Source: a virus. Taken from it: a DNA stretch of 39,503 bases. Positions within the stretch are counted from its first letter, which is position 1; each line of letters begins with the position of its first letter. The notes beneath the pieces were generated by a model, which searched no databases, was not told the DNA's origin, and was given only the letters and a program-made list of their open reading frames with translations. The stretch lies in the IMG/VR virus record IMGVR_UViG_3300033144_002727, positions 1-39,503 of that record; one strand, written 5' to 3'. This document shows positions 21,693-30,900 of the stretch, in pieces. The position numbers and the translations under genes are program-made.

Positions 21693-22109
21693 ATGTTAGA
21701 GAGAAAATCGACTTGGGATCTTGACGAAAAAGAGATCAACCTGTTTTACCGGGCAGTGGAAACTGACGATCACTCGGGAACATTGAAAGATGTTTCGGAT
21801 GCCGTATTCACGGGAGAATTGCAGCTTTGGGTTTGGCGGACGGAAGATAGTCGGTGTTTGGCAATCACGAGTGTGAGCTGCCACCGTGATGGTTACAAAG
21901 AGATGGTTGTCGCGATGCTTGCCGGTTCAGGAGTGGCTGGAATCCAGCCTGAAGTCGCGGAGTCTCTAAAGAAAGAAGCAGAGAAAATGGGTTGCGATGA
22001 AATGGTTGCGTACATAAAGCCGGATTTGGCTGAAAAGTTTGGCTCGGAAATGTCCGGTTCTTTTCTTGACGGGAAGAAGAAGTACGTCGTATTCGGGATG
22101 GAGGTTTAG
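21693..22109 (+). CDS. GNAT-like internal virion protein (T7 gp13-like)
   Basis: The 138-residue protein has the strand-helix layout of phage GNAT-fold proteins. FTGELQLWVWRTEDSRCLAI (about 39-58) forms paired strands, followed by YKEMVVAMLAGSGV (68-81), helix EVAESLKKEAEKMGCDEMVA, then YIKPDLAEKFG and the final strand YVVFGMEV. It resembles the small internal core protein gp13 of T7-like phages, which derives from acetyltransferases; no clear acetyl-CoA R/Q-x-x-G-x-G/A loop is preserved, so it is probably structural. The frame opens at 21621, but ATG 21693, one base after the upstream stop, starts the folded part. Position among internal virion genes supports this. Confidence 0.5.
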   Translation: MLERKSTWDLDEKEINLFYRAVETDDHSGTLKDVSDAVFTGELQLWVWRTEDSRCLAITSVSCHRDGYKEMVVAMLAGSGVAGIQPEVAESLKKEAEKMGCDEMVAYIKPDLAEKFGSEMSGSFLDGKKKYVVFGMEV

Positions 22110-22111
22110 TC

Positions 22112-23704
22112 ATGGGTGGTGGTGGTGGTTCGGACTCTTATGCGACCCAGTTGCCTCCGTGGGCGAGGCAAGCGCACCAAAGGCTTATCGCGGAGGGCGA
22201 GTCTCTTGCTTATGGATCGCAGAGGGATTTCCCCCGGTATGTAGACGCAGAGGGAAACGCGATTCAGCGAGTGGCCGGGTTCAGCCCGTATGAGCAGTCA
22301 GCCTTTGGCGCTGCCCAGCAAATGTTTGATCGCGGGGACCCGGCAGCGGGGCAAGCGGGGGCGTTGCTGGGGGAGGCGGCGGGTGCGGCGAGGGGTATCG
22401 GTCCTATCTCTTCCGGGTATCAGGCTCGTTCCTATGACACCCCGATGTATTATGGTGATGGTGACGTGGGGGCTTTGGGTGGTGGTTCTGGGGCGCTGCC
22501 GCCGGGGCAAATACCAAACACCAGCTTTGACTTCGGAGATGTGGAATCGACCTACGACCCCAGGAGCTTCGATTTCGGGCAGTACAGTGGCCCCCGGTAC
22601 GAGGGTCGGGGTTTCGATTTCGGCGAGGTGGATTCTACATACGAAGGTAAGGATTACGATTTTGGCCGGTTTACGGATGTAGATGATTCTGGACAAGCGG
22701 CATACGAGAAGTATATGTCGCCCTATATGGATGCTGTTGTGGGCCAACAGAAGAGGTCGGCGGCGGAGGAGTACGAGCGGCAAAAGAACGAGATGGACGC
22801 CGCTTCGGTCGAGAGCGGTGCTCGTGGCGGATACCGAGAAGCCCTCCAGGGGATCATGGGGGATGCCATTCAGGCTCAGACGATGTCTGACATTACAGCC
22901 CAGGGTCGTCAAAGGGCCTACGAGGACGCAGGAGCCCGGTTTGAGGCGGATCGCGCAGCAGCGATCCAGGCCGCCAGGATGGGTGATGCGACGGCTGTTC
23001 AGGAAGCTCAGATGAGGATGCAGGCTGCCGAGGCGAATCGGAATGCCGCGATCCAGGCCGCCCAGATGACGGACTCTTCTTTGGCGAGAGAAGCCCAGAT
23101 GGGTATGGACTTTTTCGGGCAAGACCGCGCAGCGGCGATCCAAGCTGCCCAGATGGGTGACCAGTCCGCTTTGGCTGCGGCCCGGATGGGTATGGAGGCC
23201 GGTGCTGGGAATCGTGCGTCGGCGATCCAGGCGGCCCAAATGGGGATGGATGCTTTCAACCAGAACCGTGATGCTCTGTACCGCGCCCAGCAGGCCGGAG
23301 ACCAAAGCGCGATACAGGAAGCGCAGATGAACATGCAGGCAGCTCAGAATAATGTCCAGAATGCTTTGGCGCAGTCAGAGGCTTTTCGTGGGATTGCTGG
23401 GGCAGGAATGGACATCGGCACAACTGCCCAGCAGAACCTGATGCAGCGCATTGGGATGATGGAAGAGATCGGTCGGTCGCAGAGGGGGATGGATCAGGCC
23501 GGGATGGATCTTGCGTATCAAGAGTTCATGCGAGAGCAGGATTACCCGTGGATGAACCTTGGCCGCCTTGGGCAGTTGGTTGCAGGTGTCCCGACAGGTA
23601 TGGAACAGCGAGTCCAGAGTCCGGGTATGAGCATACCCGGACAGCTTCTGGGACTAGGAGTAGGGGCTGGTGCCCTCAAGAACCTTATGGGGAGCGGGTC
23701 ATGA
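22112..23704 (+). CDS. Ala/Gln/Met repeat-rich internal virion protein
   Basis: The 530-residue protein begins MGGGGGSDSYATQLPPWARQ. Four Phe/Tyr-Asp-Phe-Gly repeats follow at about 138-187 (SFDFGDVESTY, SFDFGQYSG, GFDFGEVDSTY, DYDFGRF). Next is the AYEKYMSPYMDAVV segment that I know from virion proteins of marine phages (YMSPY-x-x-x-V followed by RxA...A...GGxR-x-A). From about 283 to 425 is a helical array with NRxAAIQAAQM and EAQMxMQAA repeats, likely a long helical bundle or coiled coil. The end is Gly-rich. Such proteins are presumed to form a tube or core ejected with DNA. Starts two bases after the previous stop and ends in an ATGA overlap. Confidence 0.6.
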   Translation: MGGGGGSDSYATQLPPWARQAHQRLIAEGESLAYGSQRDFPRYVDAEGNAIQRVAGFSPYEQSAFGAAQQMFDRGDPAAGQAGALLGEAAGAARGIGPISSGYQARSYDTPMYYGDGDVGALGGGSGALPPGQIPNTSFDFGDVESTYDPRSFDFGQYSGPRYEGRGFDFGEVDSTYEGKDYDFGRFTDVDDSGQAAYEKYMSPYMDAVVGQQKRSAAEEYERQKNEMDAASVESGARGGYREALQGIMGDAIQAQTMSDITAQGRQRAYEDAGARFEADRAAAIQAARMGDATAVQEAQMRMQAAEANRNAAIQAAQMTDSSLAREAQMGMDFFGQDRAAAIQAAQMGDQSALAAARMGMEAGAGNRASAIQAAQMGMDAFNQNRDALYRAQQAGDQSAIQEAQMNMQAAQNNVQNALAQSEAFRGIAGAGMDIGTTAQQNLMQRIGMMEEIGRSQRGMDQAGMDLAYQEFMREQDYPWMNLGRLGQLVAGVPTGMEQRVQSPGMSIPGQLLGLGVGAGALKNLMGSGS

Positions 23705-25911
23705 TTGGTCCTAGCGTAGGGAAAAACCTTCTGGAGCTTGCCGACGAGCTGAAAAATCTTTCAGAGCAAGAAATTGTGATGGAAGTTCAGAATCCCCAGA
23801 AGTACCCACAATATCTTGTGTTCACTGAGCTTGATCGCCGCAATAAGATGAAGGCGAAGTACGCCAATGATCAGCAAGGACCCCCCGAAACCACAATGAT
23901 CGAAGAGAGGATGATGGGAATCCAGACTCCTCCTGGCGGAATCGGTGGCGCTCCCCAGGGTCCTCCCCAGGGTCCTCCGCAAGGCCCGCAGGGTCCTCCC
24001 CCCGGCCCTCCGGGACCTCCTCCCCAGGCTGGCCCTCCTCCGGGCGCACCGGGAACCCCCAACATGCAGGCGATGATGATGGCGCAGGGTGGTGCCCCTG
24101 GTCCCAGGGGCATGGCGCATGGTGGGATTGTCCAGCCTCGGCATCCCCGCAGGGGGTTTCTCGCGGGTGGGACAGTGCTTTCTTTTGGAGAATGGCTGAA
24201 GGGTCCGGGTGCTCCCTACGCCCCAGAAGGGGGAGAGGCTCCTTATTTTGCCCGCCGGAAGTATGGAGAGTACAAAAGCAAAATAAATCAACCCGAGGGG
24301 TATTTGATGGCCGAGCCTGTCGGTCAGATACCGAATGAACCTACAGCGCTTCCGGATGTTGTAAGTGAAGCGACCTCTGCCGCACGGGTTGATCCGATTA
24401 GGGATGTTTCGTTTACGGAAAGTGTTGTTGAAGAGGCCGCCCCGTTTTCTGGGTCTACTCGGATCACAAGCGGAGGAGGCCCAGGTTCGGGGTTCGGGTT
24501 TCAGCCAGTAAACGATCCCCTGGAGTCTCTTCTCGGCTCCGAAGTTGAGGAAGTTGAGGAGGGTGGGGGATTCATGGACACCGTTGGGGATTACGGTAGC
24601 CAAGCCTGGGATTGGGCCGAAGAGAATCCATTGGATGCAGCCGCGATGGGGCTTATGTTTTTTCCGGGAGTGGGATGGGTTGCTGGAACTGGAATCAGGG
24701 CCGCGCTGGGGGGCGCTAGGCTGGCGAGGGCTGGATACCTAGCGTACAAAGGTGCCGATCTTACGAACAAGATGCGTCGTGCGGCGGGAAAGCCTGTAGT
24801 TGAGGCAATGAAAAGACTCCAGGGGCCAGCGGGGCGTCGTGGCCTTCCTCCCGGTGAAGCCCCCCCGTCTATCCTTGGTAGGGGGGCCGGTGGGCGGCCG
24901 CAGGCCAATGAGAGTTGGTGGCAGAACACACTGCGGCAGCCTGGCCGACAGGAAAGGCACTGGTTGACCGGGAAGAAGACCGGAAAATTCAGAACAGATA
25001 AGCAGCTTGCGGAGCATATTGGAAAGCTCCCTGTGCGGGCAGCAAAACTTGGTGCTGTGGGGGGTGCAGCCCTGGGTGCCAGAGAGCTTATGGAGAGGTT
25101 TCCCGAAGGTCCTGATCTCGATTTGAATCTTCCGCGAGACGGGAATCCTTCGCAAGAGCACGAACCAACGAATGAATACGACGAGCGACCGATCATCGAG
25201 GAAAGCCTCATCGCAGGAAGCGGCAATCGACTTCCTCCGCTGCCCCCCTCGGACATGCCGGAAACATTTGAGGAGTGGATGAAGAGTTCCGGGGCCAACG
25301 AGCAATCGTTGACAATGCCCGGCTTCGACAAGGGGCTGGCGCAGGCCCAGATAGCGGCTGCTCTCCTTGGTGCAAGAAAGGGTCGTTTGGGCAAAGCCCT
25401 CGGCGAGGGGATTACGGCGGCAACTCCAGTGATAATGGCTGGCCGGAAGAGAGGTGACGATATTCAGCAGCAAGACATCACGAACCGTCTGGCTTACCAG
25501 GGCCTTGCGGACAAGCAGGGCTACTACGATGCGCTGTCGGCGTACAACCGTGCGAGGGCTAGGGATTATCAGACAGAGGGGCGAAGGGTTGACGCAGCGA
25601 TGGCTCGTGATGTTGGCAAAGAACATTTGTCGCTTGGTGCGGATCTGGAACAAAGGGTCATGAATCGTTTGAAGTACGGGGACCCGCAGGGACCACGTAT
25701 CCCAGGCCAAGAGCCTCGTGAAGAATTTCTTGCTTTGCAGAGGAGTGGGAAGTTGCGAGAGAAAATTAACGAGGAGATGAAAAAGGAGCTGGAGGCTTTT
25801 CGCCATAGATCGGTGCTAGGCCGTGAGGCTGCCGAGTTAGCGGGGCTTAAAGCTGGAGGATTGGTTGGTTCTTCCGGTGGGACCGTTGCTGAGAAAATGA
25901 ACTTTCGGTAA
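23701..25911 (+). CDS. Pro/Gly-rich internal virion protein with collagen-like stretch
   Basis: The 736-residue protein begins with a small helical domain (1-50): LLELADELKNLSEQEIVMEV then PQYLVFTELDRRNKMKAKY. I recognise it from marine podovirus-like virion proteins. Then comes a GPP/GPQ-rich collagen-like run (about 80-120) and an AGGTVLSFGEWL segment. The middle is disordered and acidic, followed by a hydrophobic Gly/Ala part (about 313-345: AMGLMFFPGVGWVAGTGIRA). The C-terminal half contains QAQIAAALLGARKGRLGKAL and helical QxDITNRLAYQGLADKQGYY. It ends LKAGGLVGSSGGTV. No enzyme motif is seen. A core or ejected-protein role is inferred from neighbours. ATG 23701 overlaps the previous stop (ATGA); the longer frame from 23548 is not needed. 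Confidence 0.58.
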   Translation: MIGPSVGKNLLELADELKNLSEQEIVMEVQNPQKYPQYLVFTELDRRNKMKAKYANDQQGPPETTMIEERMMGIQTPPGGIGGAPQGPPQGPPQGPQGPPPGPPGPPPQAGPPPGAPGTPNMQAMMMAQGGAPGPRGMAHGGIVQPRHPRRGFLAGGTVLSFGEWLKGPGAPYAPEGGEAPYFARRKYGEYKSKINQPEGYLMAEPVGQIPNEPTALPDVVSEATSAARVDPIRDVSFTESVVEEAAPFSGSTRITSGGGPGSGFGFQPVNDPLESLLGSEVEEVEEGGGFMDTVGDYGSQAWDWAEENPLDAAAMGLMFFPGVGWVAGTGIRAALGGARLARAGYLAYKGADLTNKMRRAAGKPVVEAMKRLQGPAGRRGLPPGEAPPSILGRGAGGRPQANESWWQNTLRQPGRQERHWLTGKKTGKFRTDKQLAEHIGKLPVRAAKLGAVGGAALGARELMERFPEGPDLDLNLPRDGNPSQEHEPTNEYDERPIIEESLIAGSGNRLPPLPPSDMPETFEEWMKSSGANEQSLTMPGFDKGLAQAQIAAALLGARKGRLGKALGEGITAATPVIMAGRKRGDDIQQQDITNRLAYQGLADKQGYYDALSAYNRARARDYQTEGRRVDAAMARDVGKEHLSLGADLEQRVMNRLKYGDPQGPRIPGQEPREEFLALQRSGKLREKINEEMKKELEAFRHRSVLGREAAELAGLKAGGLVGSSGGTVAEKMNFR

Positions 25912-25920
25912 GGCGTCAAT

Positions 25921-27537
25921 ATGTCACTAGATCAGTTCCGATCGTATCTTCGTCAGCTAGAAGGTGGTGTTCCGACTATGTATCGGGACACTCTAGGGAA
26001 CGCCACGTTTGGCTACGGTTCCCTGGCGACAGAGGAGGAGGAAGAGCTTTATCCCGTAGGCTCCGATGTTCCTCAGGACTTGATTGACAGAAGGTTCTTG
26101 GCGGACAGTAAGGATGCATTCCTCAATGCGGAGATGCAGGGTCGTGACTTCCCGGGGGAGATGACTCCTGAGCTGCTCGCGACCCTCGGTCAGGCCAATT
26201 ACCAGCTTGGCAACAATTGGCTTGATGAGCACACGAGCACTCGTGATCTCCTCCGTTCTGGTGACTGGGCTGGTGCTTCTCGCGAGCTGGAAAATTCTGA
26301 GTGGTTCAAGCAGACTCCCAACCGCGTCCAGGAGTTGCAGTACGGACTGGGGACGATGGGTCAGGCTCCCGCAGAGACGGACTACTCTGGCATTTACATC
26401 CCCGATCCGTACCCGAAGAAGCCAGAGTCTTCTGTCTTCGATGCGTTTACTTCTTCGGCTCAACGTTCCCTGAGCAACATTGTCCCTGGTCTACAGGCCG
26501 CCTATGCAGACATGACCGGGGACGAGGAGCTTTATCGATCGGCGACCCAGGAGTTGCGGTCGAACAACGAGGCTGCTGCGATGGCAGCTCCAGGGCTTGT
26601 GTCCCTCGATGAGATCTCCGAGACATACGATAAGGATGGTCTTTTCCCTGCTGCCGCCAAGGTTGTAGAGTTCGGCGGCGAGCAGATCGGGCAGTCTCTG
26701 GGGTTCCAGGCTCCGGCGGTGGGGCTTGCTCTCGGCGCGGCGGGCGTGGCGGCTGCGCTTCCGGTCGCAGTGGGTCCCGGGATCGCCGCTGCGGTTGCGG
26801 GTCTCGGTGGAATGTTTTCTGGCTACTTGGCCGACAACATCAACCGGGCAGAAGAGTCCGGTGCGGCGACCACGGAAGATCTGGATCTTCTCAAGGTCGT
26901 AGGCGCGGCTACCGGCCAGACCGCCCTCGATTCTTTGGGTTACGCGCTTGTGGGTGGAGGGGCTGCTCTTCGCCGTGGCTTCACTCCTCTCCTCACTGGG
27001 GATGGCCGGAGGGTTGCGCTCAGCGCCGTCCATGATGCCCTAGCGAGGTTCAACAACCTTTCGGTCGGCAAGAGACTAGGCGCGACGATCCTAGAAGAGG
27101 AGGTCGCAGAACTGGGGCAAACCGCCCTGGAGCGGTACTCGGCCGGGCTGGAGATTTCGCCTCTCGACGAGCAGGCGATGAGCGAGTACGTCGAGATTGT
27201 GCTCTCGACGCTTCCCGCAGCATTTGGCTTCAGTGGAATTGGCTCTGGGGTAAACGCCTACAGCAACCACCGACTGAAGGCGATGGAGGGTCGGGTACAA
27301 GCAGAGAAGGGTCTTCAGGTCGCCGAGACCCAGAGGCTTTTGGAGCAGGTTGACCAAGATGCGCGCCAGCGGGAGGAGATGACCGGCCTCCCGGCGATCA
27401 ATCGGGAGCTGGAAGAGCTTCGCTCCGTGATTGGCCCAGAGCTTTCTGTTCGTCTGGATGATTTGGCCGAGGTCGATGCACAAGAAGATGTTTCCACGGT
27501 CATGCGTGAGGTTCTTGATTCCCAAGGGGAAGACTAG
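25921..27537 (+). CDS. Virion lysozyme: T4-type muramidase domain plus hydrophobic polyvalent region
   Basis: The 538-residue product starts with a T4-lysozyme-like (GH24) domain. E14, D23 and T29 in LEGGVPTMYRD and LGNATFGYG have exactly the E-x8-D-x5-T spacing of the T4 catalytic triad E11/D20/T26. Later YQLGNNW and SEWFKQTPNRVQEL match the family end near residue 145. A Gly/Ala-rich hydrophobic segment follows (about 270-300), then an EEEVAELGQTALERYSAGLE helix region, both typical of phage polyvalent proteins. It would cut peptidoglycan during genome entry. The stop at 27535-27537 probably results from a +1 shift, since the next ORF looks like its continuation (see findings). AAGGCG precedes ATG 25921. 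Confidence 0.75.
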   Translation: MSLDQFRSYLRQLEGGVPTMYRDTLGNATFGYGSLATEEEEELYPVGSDVPQDLIDRRFLADSKDAFLNAEMQGRDFPGEMTPELLATLGQANYQLGNNWLDEHTSTRDLLRSGDWAGASRELENSEWFKQTPNRVQELQYGLGTMGQAPAETDYSGIYIPDPYPKKPESSVFDAFTSSAQRSLSNIVPGLQAAYADMTGDEELYRSATQELRSNNEAAAMAAPGLVSLDEISETYDKDGLFPAAAKVVEFGGEQIGQSLGFQAPAVGLALGAAGVAAALPVAVGPGIAAAVAGLGGMFSGYLADNINRAEESGAATTEDLDLLKVVGAATGQTALDSLGYALVGGGAALRRGFTPLLTGDGRRVALSAVHDALARFNNLSVGKRLGATILEEEVAELGQTALERYSAGLEISPLDEQAMSEYVEIVLSTLPAAFGFSGIGSGVNAYSNHRLKAMEGRVQAEKGLQVAETQRLLEQVDQDARQREEMTGLPAINRELEELRSVIGPELSVRLDDLAEVDAQEDVSTVMREVLDSQGED

Positions 27538-27883
27538 CGAGCTTTCCGGTCATGGGGCTCCCACAACTGAGGATATTCACCGTGTAGCCGATGACCGTGG
27601 CATTGCGTGGGACGATGACCCCTCGTTCATGGCCGCGACCTACCGGCATACCGGGAAGTGGCATCTTGACGATGTTCCCGACACGCCGAAGGGTCGCAAG
27701 GATCTCAAGAGTCTCTACGAATACATTTCAGGGCTAGAGCGCCAGGACATAAAGCGACCTCTTCTGTTCGCTGACGAAAAGCAGGTCGTCAAGTTTGTAC
27801 GAGATCTGAAAAAGATCGGTGGCGAACGGAAGACAGAATACAGTTCGCAGATCGATCGGCTGGCCTTGGATACCTTCAGGTAG
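27488..27883 (+). CDS. Middle fragment of the split polyvalent protein (frame 2)
   Basis: This ORF is in frame 2 between two frame-1 ORFs. From the first ATG (27488) it has 131 codons, but the protein-like part begins around SGHGAPTTEDIHRVADD and continues with ATYRHTGKWHLDDVP, LKSLYEYISGL and VVKFVRDLKKIGG. The TGKxHLDD...LYEYI pattern resembles segments of large phage polyvalent proteins. No convincing RBS precedes any start (ATG 27488, GTG 27506, TTG 27515). It overlaps the end of the lysozyme ORF and stops at 27881-27883 just before the giant ORF. I read it as a piece of one ancestral chain shifted by compensating indels, or as frameshift-expressed; it may also be a sequence-error artefact. 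Confidence 0.5.
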   Translation: MFPRSCVRFLIPKGKTSELSGHGAPTTEDIHRVADDRGIAWDDDPSFMAATYRHTGKWHLDDVPDTPKGRKDLKSLYEYISGLERQDIKRPLLFADEKQVVKFVRDLKKIGGERKTEYSSQIDRLALDTFR

Positions 27884-27903
27884 AGAAGGGGAACAAATAT
27901 TCG

Positions 27904-30900
27904 GTGGCGAGGAGGGCTCCTCTTCCCACTGGGGTTTCTGCGTCTCTGTATCGTTCGGTAATGGAGATGACGCGGGCCAACGATGCGTTCCCTACCAGGG
28001 AACAGTTCGCAACGCTTGGCGTCCGAAGCGAAAGGGCGATCAAGGAGATCGAGAGAGTTGCTCTTGAGCGAGGGGATGTAGTCAGGGGTCGCAGGACGCG
28101 AGCCGGTCGATACGAGTCGGACGGTGCCCTTGGATTTTCCCCGGGTTCCGAAAATTCTATCTACCCCTCTGATCGCCTTGCCGGAGAAGAGTCTGTAGTC
28201 CTAAGGAAAGACGGGAAGGTTGTACGCAGGCGGGAAAAGGGAAAGTTCGCAAAGGGTAATCGGACACCCCAGGAACTTGAAGATGCTGTTGACAAGATAT
28301 TCAGGGAGAACAGGGAGCGTCTCGACAAGGAAACGGAAGTCTATCAGGTTGATTTCCAAAACCGTAGGCTTGAGCGGAGGCTTGACGTACACGGGAGGGC
28401 AAGTGACCGTGGAGATGTTGATCCTGTCGATGTAGATATAGAGCGAGTCGATACCCCGGGTGGCGTGGTCGGTGTTAGCTCCGAAGTGTTCCGGGTGTCA
28501 AGGTCGGCCAGGGACGCGAACAAGTCCCCTTGGGTAGTGAGAAATAGTGCTGGCGGGATAGAGAAATTCTTTGCGAGCAAATCTAAAGCCCAGTCTTGGC
28601 TGAACGAGAAGCAAAAAGGTTTTGGGTTCTACGTGGACGGGAGGCTCAAGGGGCAATTCCGGACACGGCCGGAGGCGAACAGGGCGCGGGCTGCCTGGGA
28701 AGCATCCGAGGGGAAGGCCCAGGCGGAATCCAGCATCCCGGCGGGTACCCGAGGAAGGGCCGCGAAGGTAAAGAAGGCAGTTAAGGATCGCTGGAGCATC
28801 GACCCGGAAAATGTTTCGGAGCTGTCCAAGCCCGAAAGGCTTGGCGATGGTTACGTAATCCGAGAGTACGAAGTTAGTGAAGATGGGAGCTTTCGTTCTT
28901 CCAAGCCAGTGGAGTTCCACACCACACTGGAGGGCGCTCGCAGTGCAAAGGAAAGAAGGGACAGGGAGAGGGTCGGCAGGGAGGCTGCGGGTGGGGAGCT
29001 TTTGTCTCCGGGAGATGCCCAATTCATTCAACAGGTAAGGGATCCCGAAGTAGGGCCAGGGGCTGCGCTTGCGTCGAAGAAGGAAGCGCTGGTATCGGGC
29101 CTTGAGCAAAAAAGGTTGGCCCGGCAAGAGGCCAGGGAAACCCTCACCCCGGAGCAGAAAGAGGCGTTTAGCTCTCTTGAGCAACGCCTTGGAAGCATTC
29201 TGAAGTCACAGGGACTCGACCAGAGGGTATTGTTGAAACTGGTCAAGGGTCTTTCCGTGACTGAGGACGGCAGGACTCCTGCCGACTTTACGTCGGCAGC
29301 GCGTTTGATCCAAATTGCTGCTGACCCCGGGTTCGAGGCGAAGGACCTCGACAGCAAGGTCGCCGCCCTTCGTCCGTACCTTAACCACGAAACATTCCAC
29401 GCCCTGTCACAGATGGATGTCATCTCCGCTTCCGAGCGGAAAGAGTTGACGCGGTATGCGGAGAAGACCCCGGTCCCCAAAAGACTGCTTCCGCAGCGTC
29501 GTGCCGAGTTTGAGGAAAAACTCAAGGCGCTGCTGGACGAGGGGCAAATGTCCCGAGAGAATTTCGACAAATCGATGCGGCGGGCCAGTGAGGTATTCCG
29601 CCCCGGCGTGACCTACATGGACATCGCGAGGGCGCTTTATTCACGTCGAACCATTGGGGATCGTGGGGTTGCAGAAGAAGCCTTCGCTATGGCGTCGGAG
29701 GATTATGATCGCACCCGCAACCCAAGCCCTGCGGGAAAGCCAGTAAACAAGGTCGCAAGGTTTATGACCCGGCTAGGTCGGGCCGTGCGTGGCCGGAACA
29801 AGGAAACTGCCGAGGAAATATTCGAGAAGTTGTACGGTGGCGAGTTCGGGGATCGTGTCCGAGAAGGAAAGATTCTTGATACTTGGTGGATCGACAACAT
29901 GGGGAGTCCCGAGTTCGCGGAGCTTGAGGCGTGGTCGAACGCTCAGGGTCGTGGCCTTCCGTTTGGGAATCTTCAGGACAGGATCAGGCCGAGGGTAGAG
30001 GCCGAGCCGGAAGAGGCCGAGCAGGCCAGGATCCGGAGAGAAGAGGGAGAGCGGGCTAGGACAGGGAGACCGGCGGCGAGGGATGCCACTCGCAGGGCTG
30101 GTGGGGAAGAGAAGGAATGGGGTCCTGTTCCGTGGAAGATGGGCAGGAAAGAATACTTGCGAGAGATGGGCGTCCCGGGCTCGCTCTGGGATGTGGATCC
30201 TAAAAATGACTACTGGGGCGGGATGTTGGAAGAGGAGTGGCACGACGCCCGTGCTGATGCGAGAAAGCATGAAAAGGTTTGGGATGAATCCGCACTCCGG
30301 GCGTTCCTTGACGGTCGCCTTGCTTCTGACGATGTTCCGCGTGTTCGCAGGGAAAGCATGGTGGATTCGGATCTTTGGGACAGGGCAGAGCCGCTTCCCG
30401 GAAAACTCTACCATGTAACCACGAACGGCAGAAGTGTCAGAGAGTATGGGTTGTTGACCAGTGGCGAAATGGAAGAGTCTGGCATTGCGGACAGTGCCGC
30501 CGGGCTGGGCGGCTCCACGTCTGGCCTAATCAGCTTTACGGAAAGTGAAGATGTTGCCTCCGCGATAGAGGATTTTTTCAAAGAAGCCATCGCCGTCGCG
30601 AAAAACGAGAAGACGGTGGAAGATATTTTGGCGGAAGCTGACTCCGGAGAGGGGGCCGACCGGCCTTGGATCAATGAGCTAGTAAGGGACGATGAAAAAA
30701 TAGATCGCCTCAGGCGCGGTGTCAGACTTGAGACCAAAATGTCTGGAATCCGCGAAGCGGAGCTTCCGGACGGGGCTCGTGGAGTTGGCTCCCCATCGAC
30801 CGCGTCGAACGGCGAGGCAGTGTACCACGCCTATGAATTGCCCCTTTCCAAGGAAGAGATGGACGAAGAGAGGTGGCAACTGTTCAAGAACTCGTCCGCC

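Noticed and set aside
22298-23305. 335-codon minus-strand frame opposite the Ala/Gln-rich virion gene
   Set aside because: Low-complexity mirror of the repeat array; the plus-strand protein has conserved segments and a proper start.
24000-24060. Collagen-like GPP run as evidence for a eukaryotic gene
   Set aside because: Gly-Pro-Pro runs are common in phage virion proteins and the surroundings are clearly phage.
24591-25806. Overlapping minus-strand frames of 267 and 355 codons
   Set aside because: Both lie inside the Pro/Gly-rich virion gene on the other strand and lack domain signatures or an operon context.
27904-28090. Winged-helix-like N-terminus of the giant ORF as a separate regulatory gene
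   Set aside because: The frame continues without interruption for 3000 codons and is open upstream as well, so it is treated as a domain of the polyprotein.
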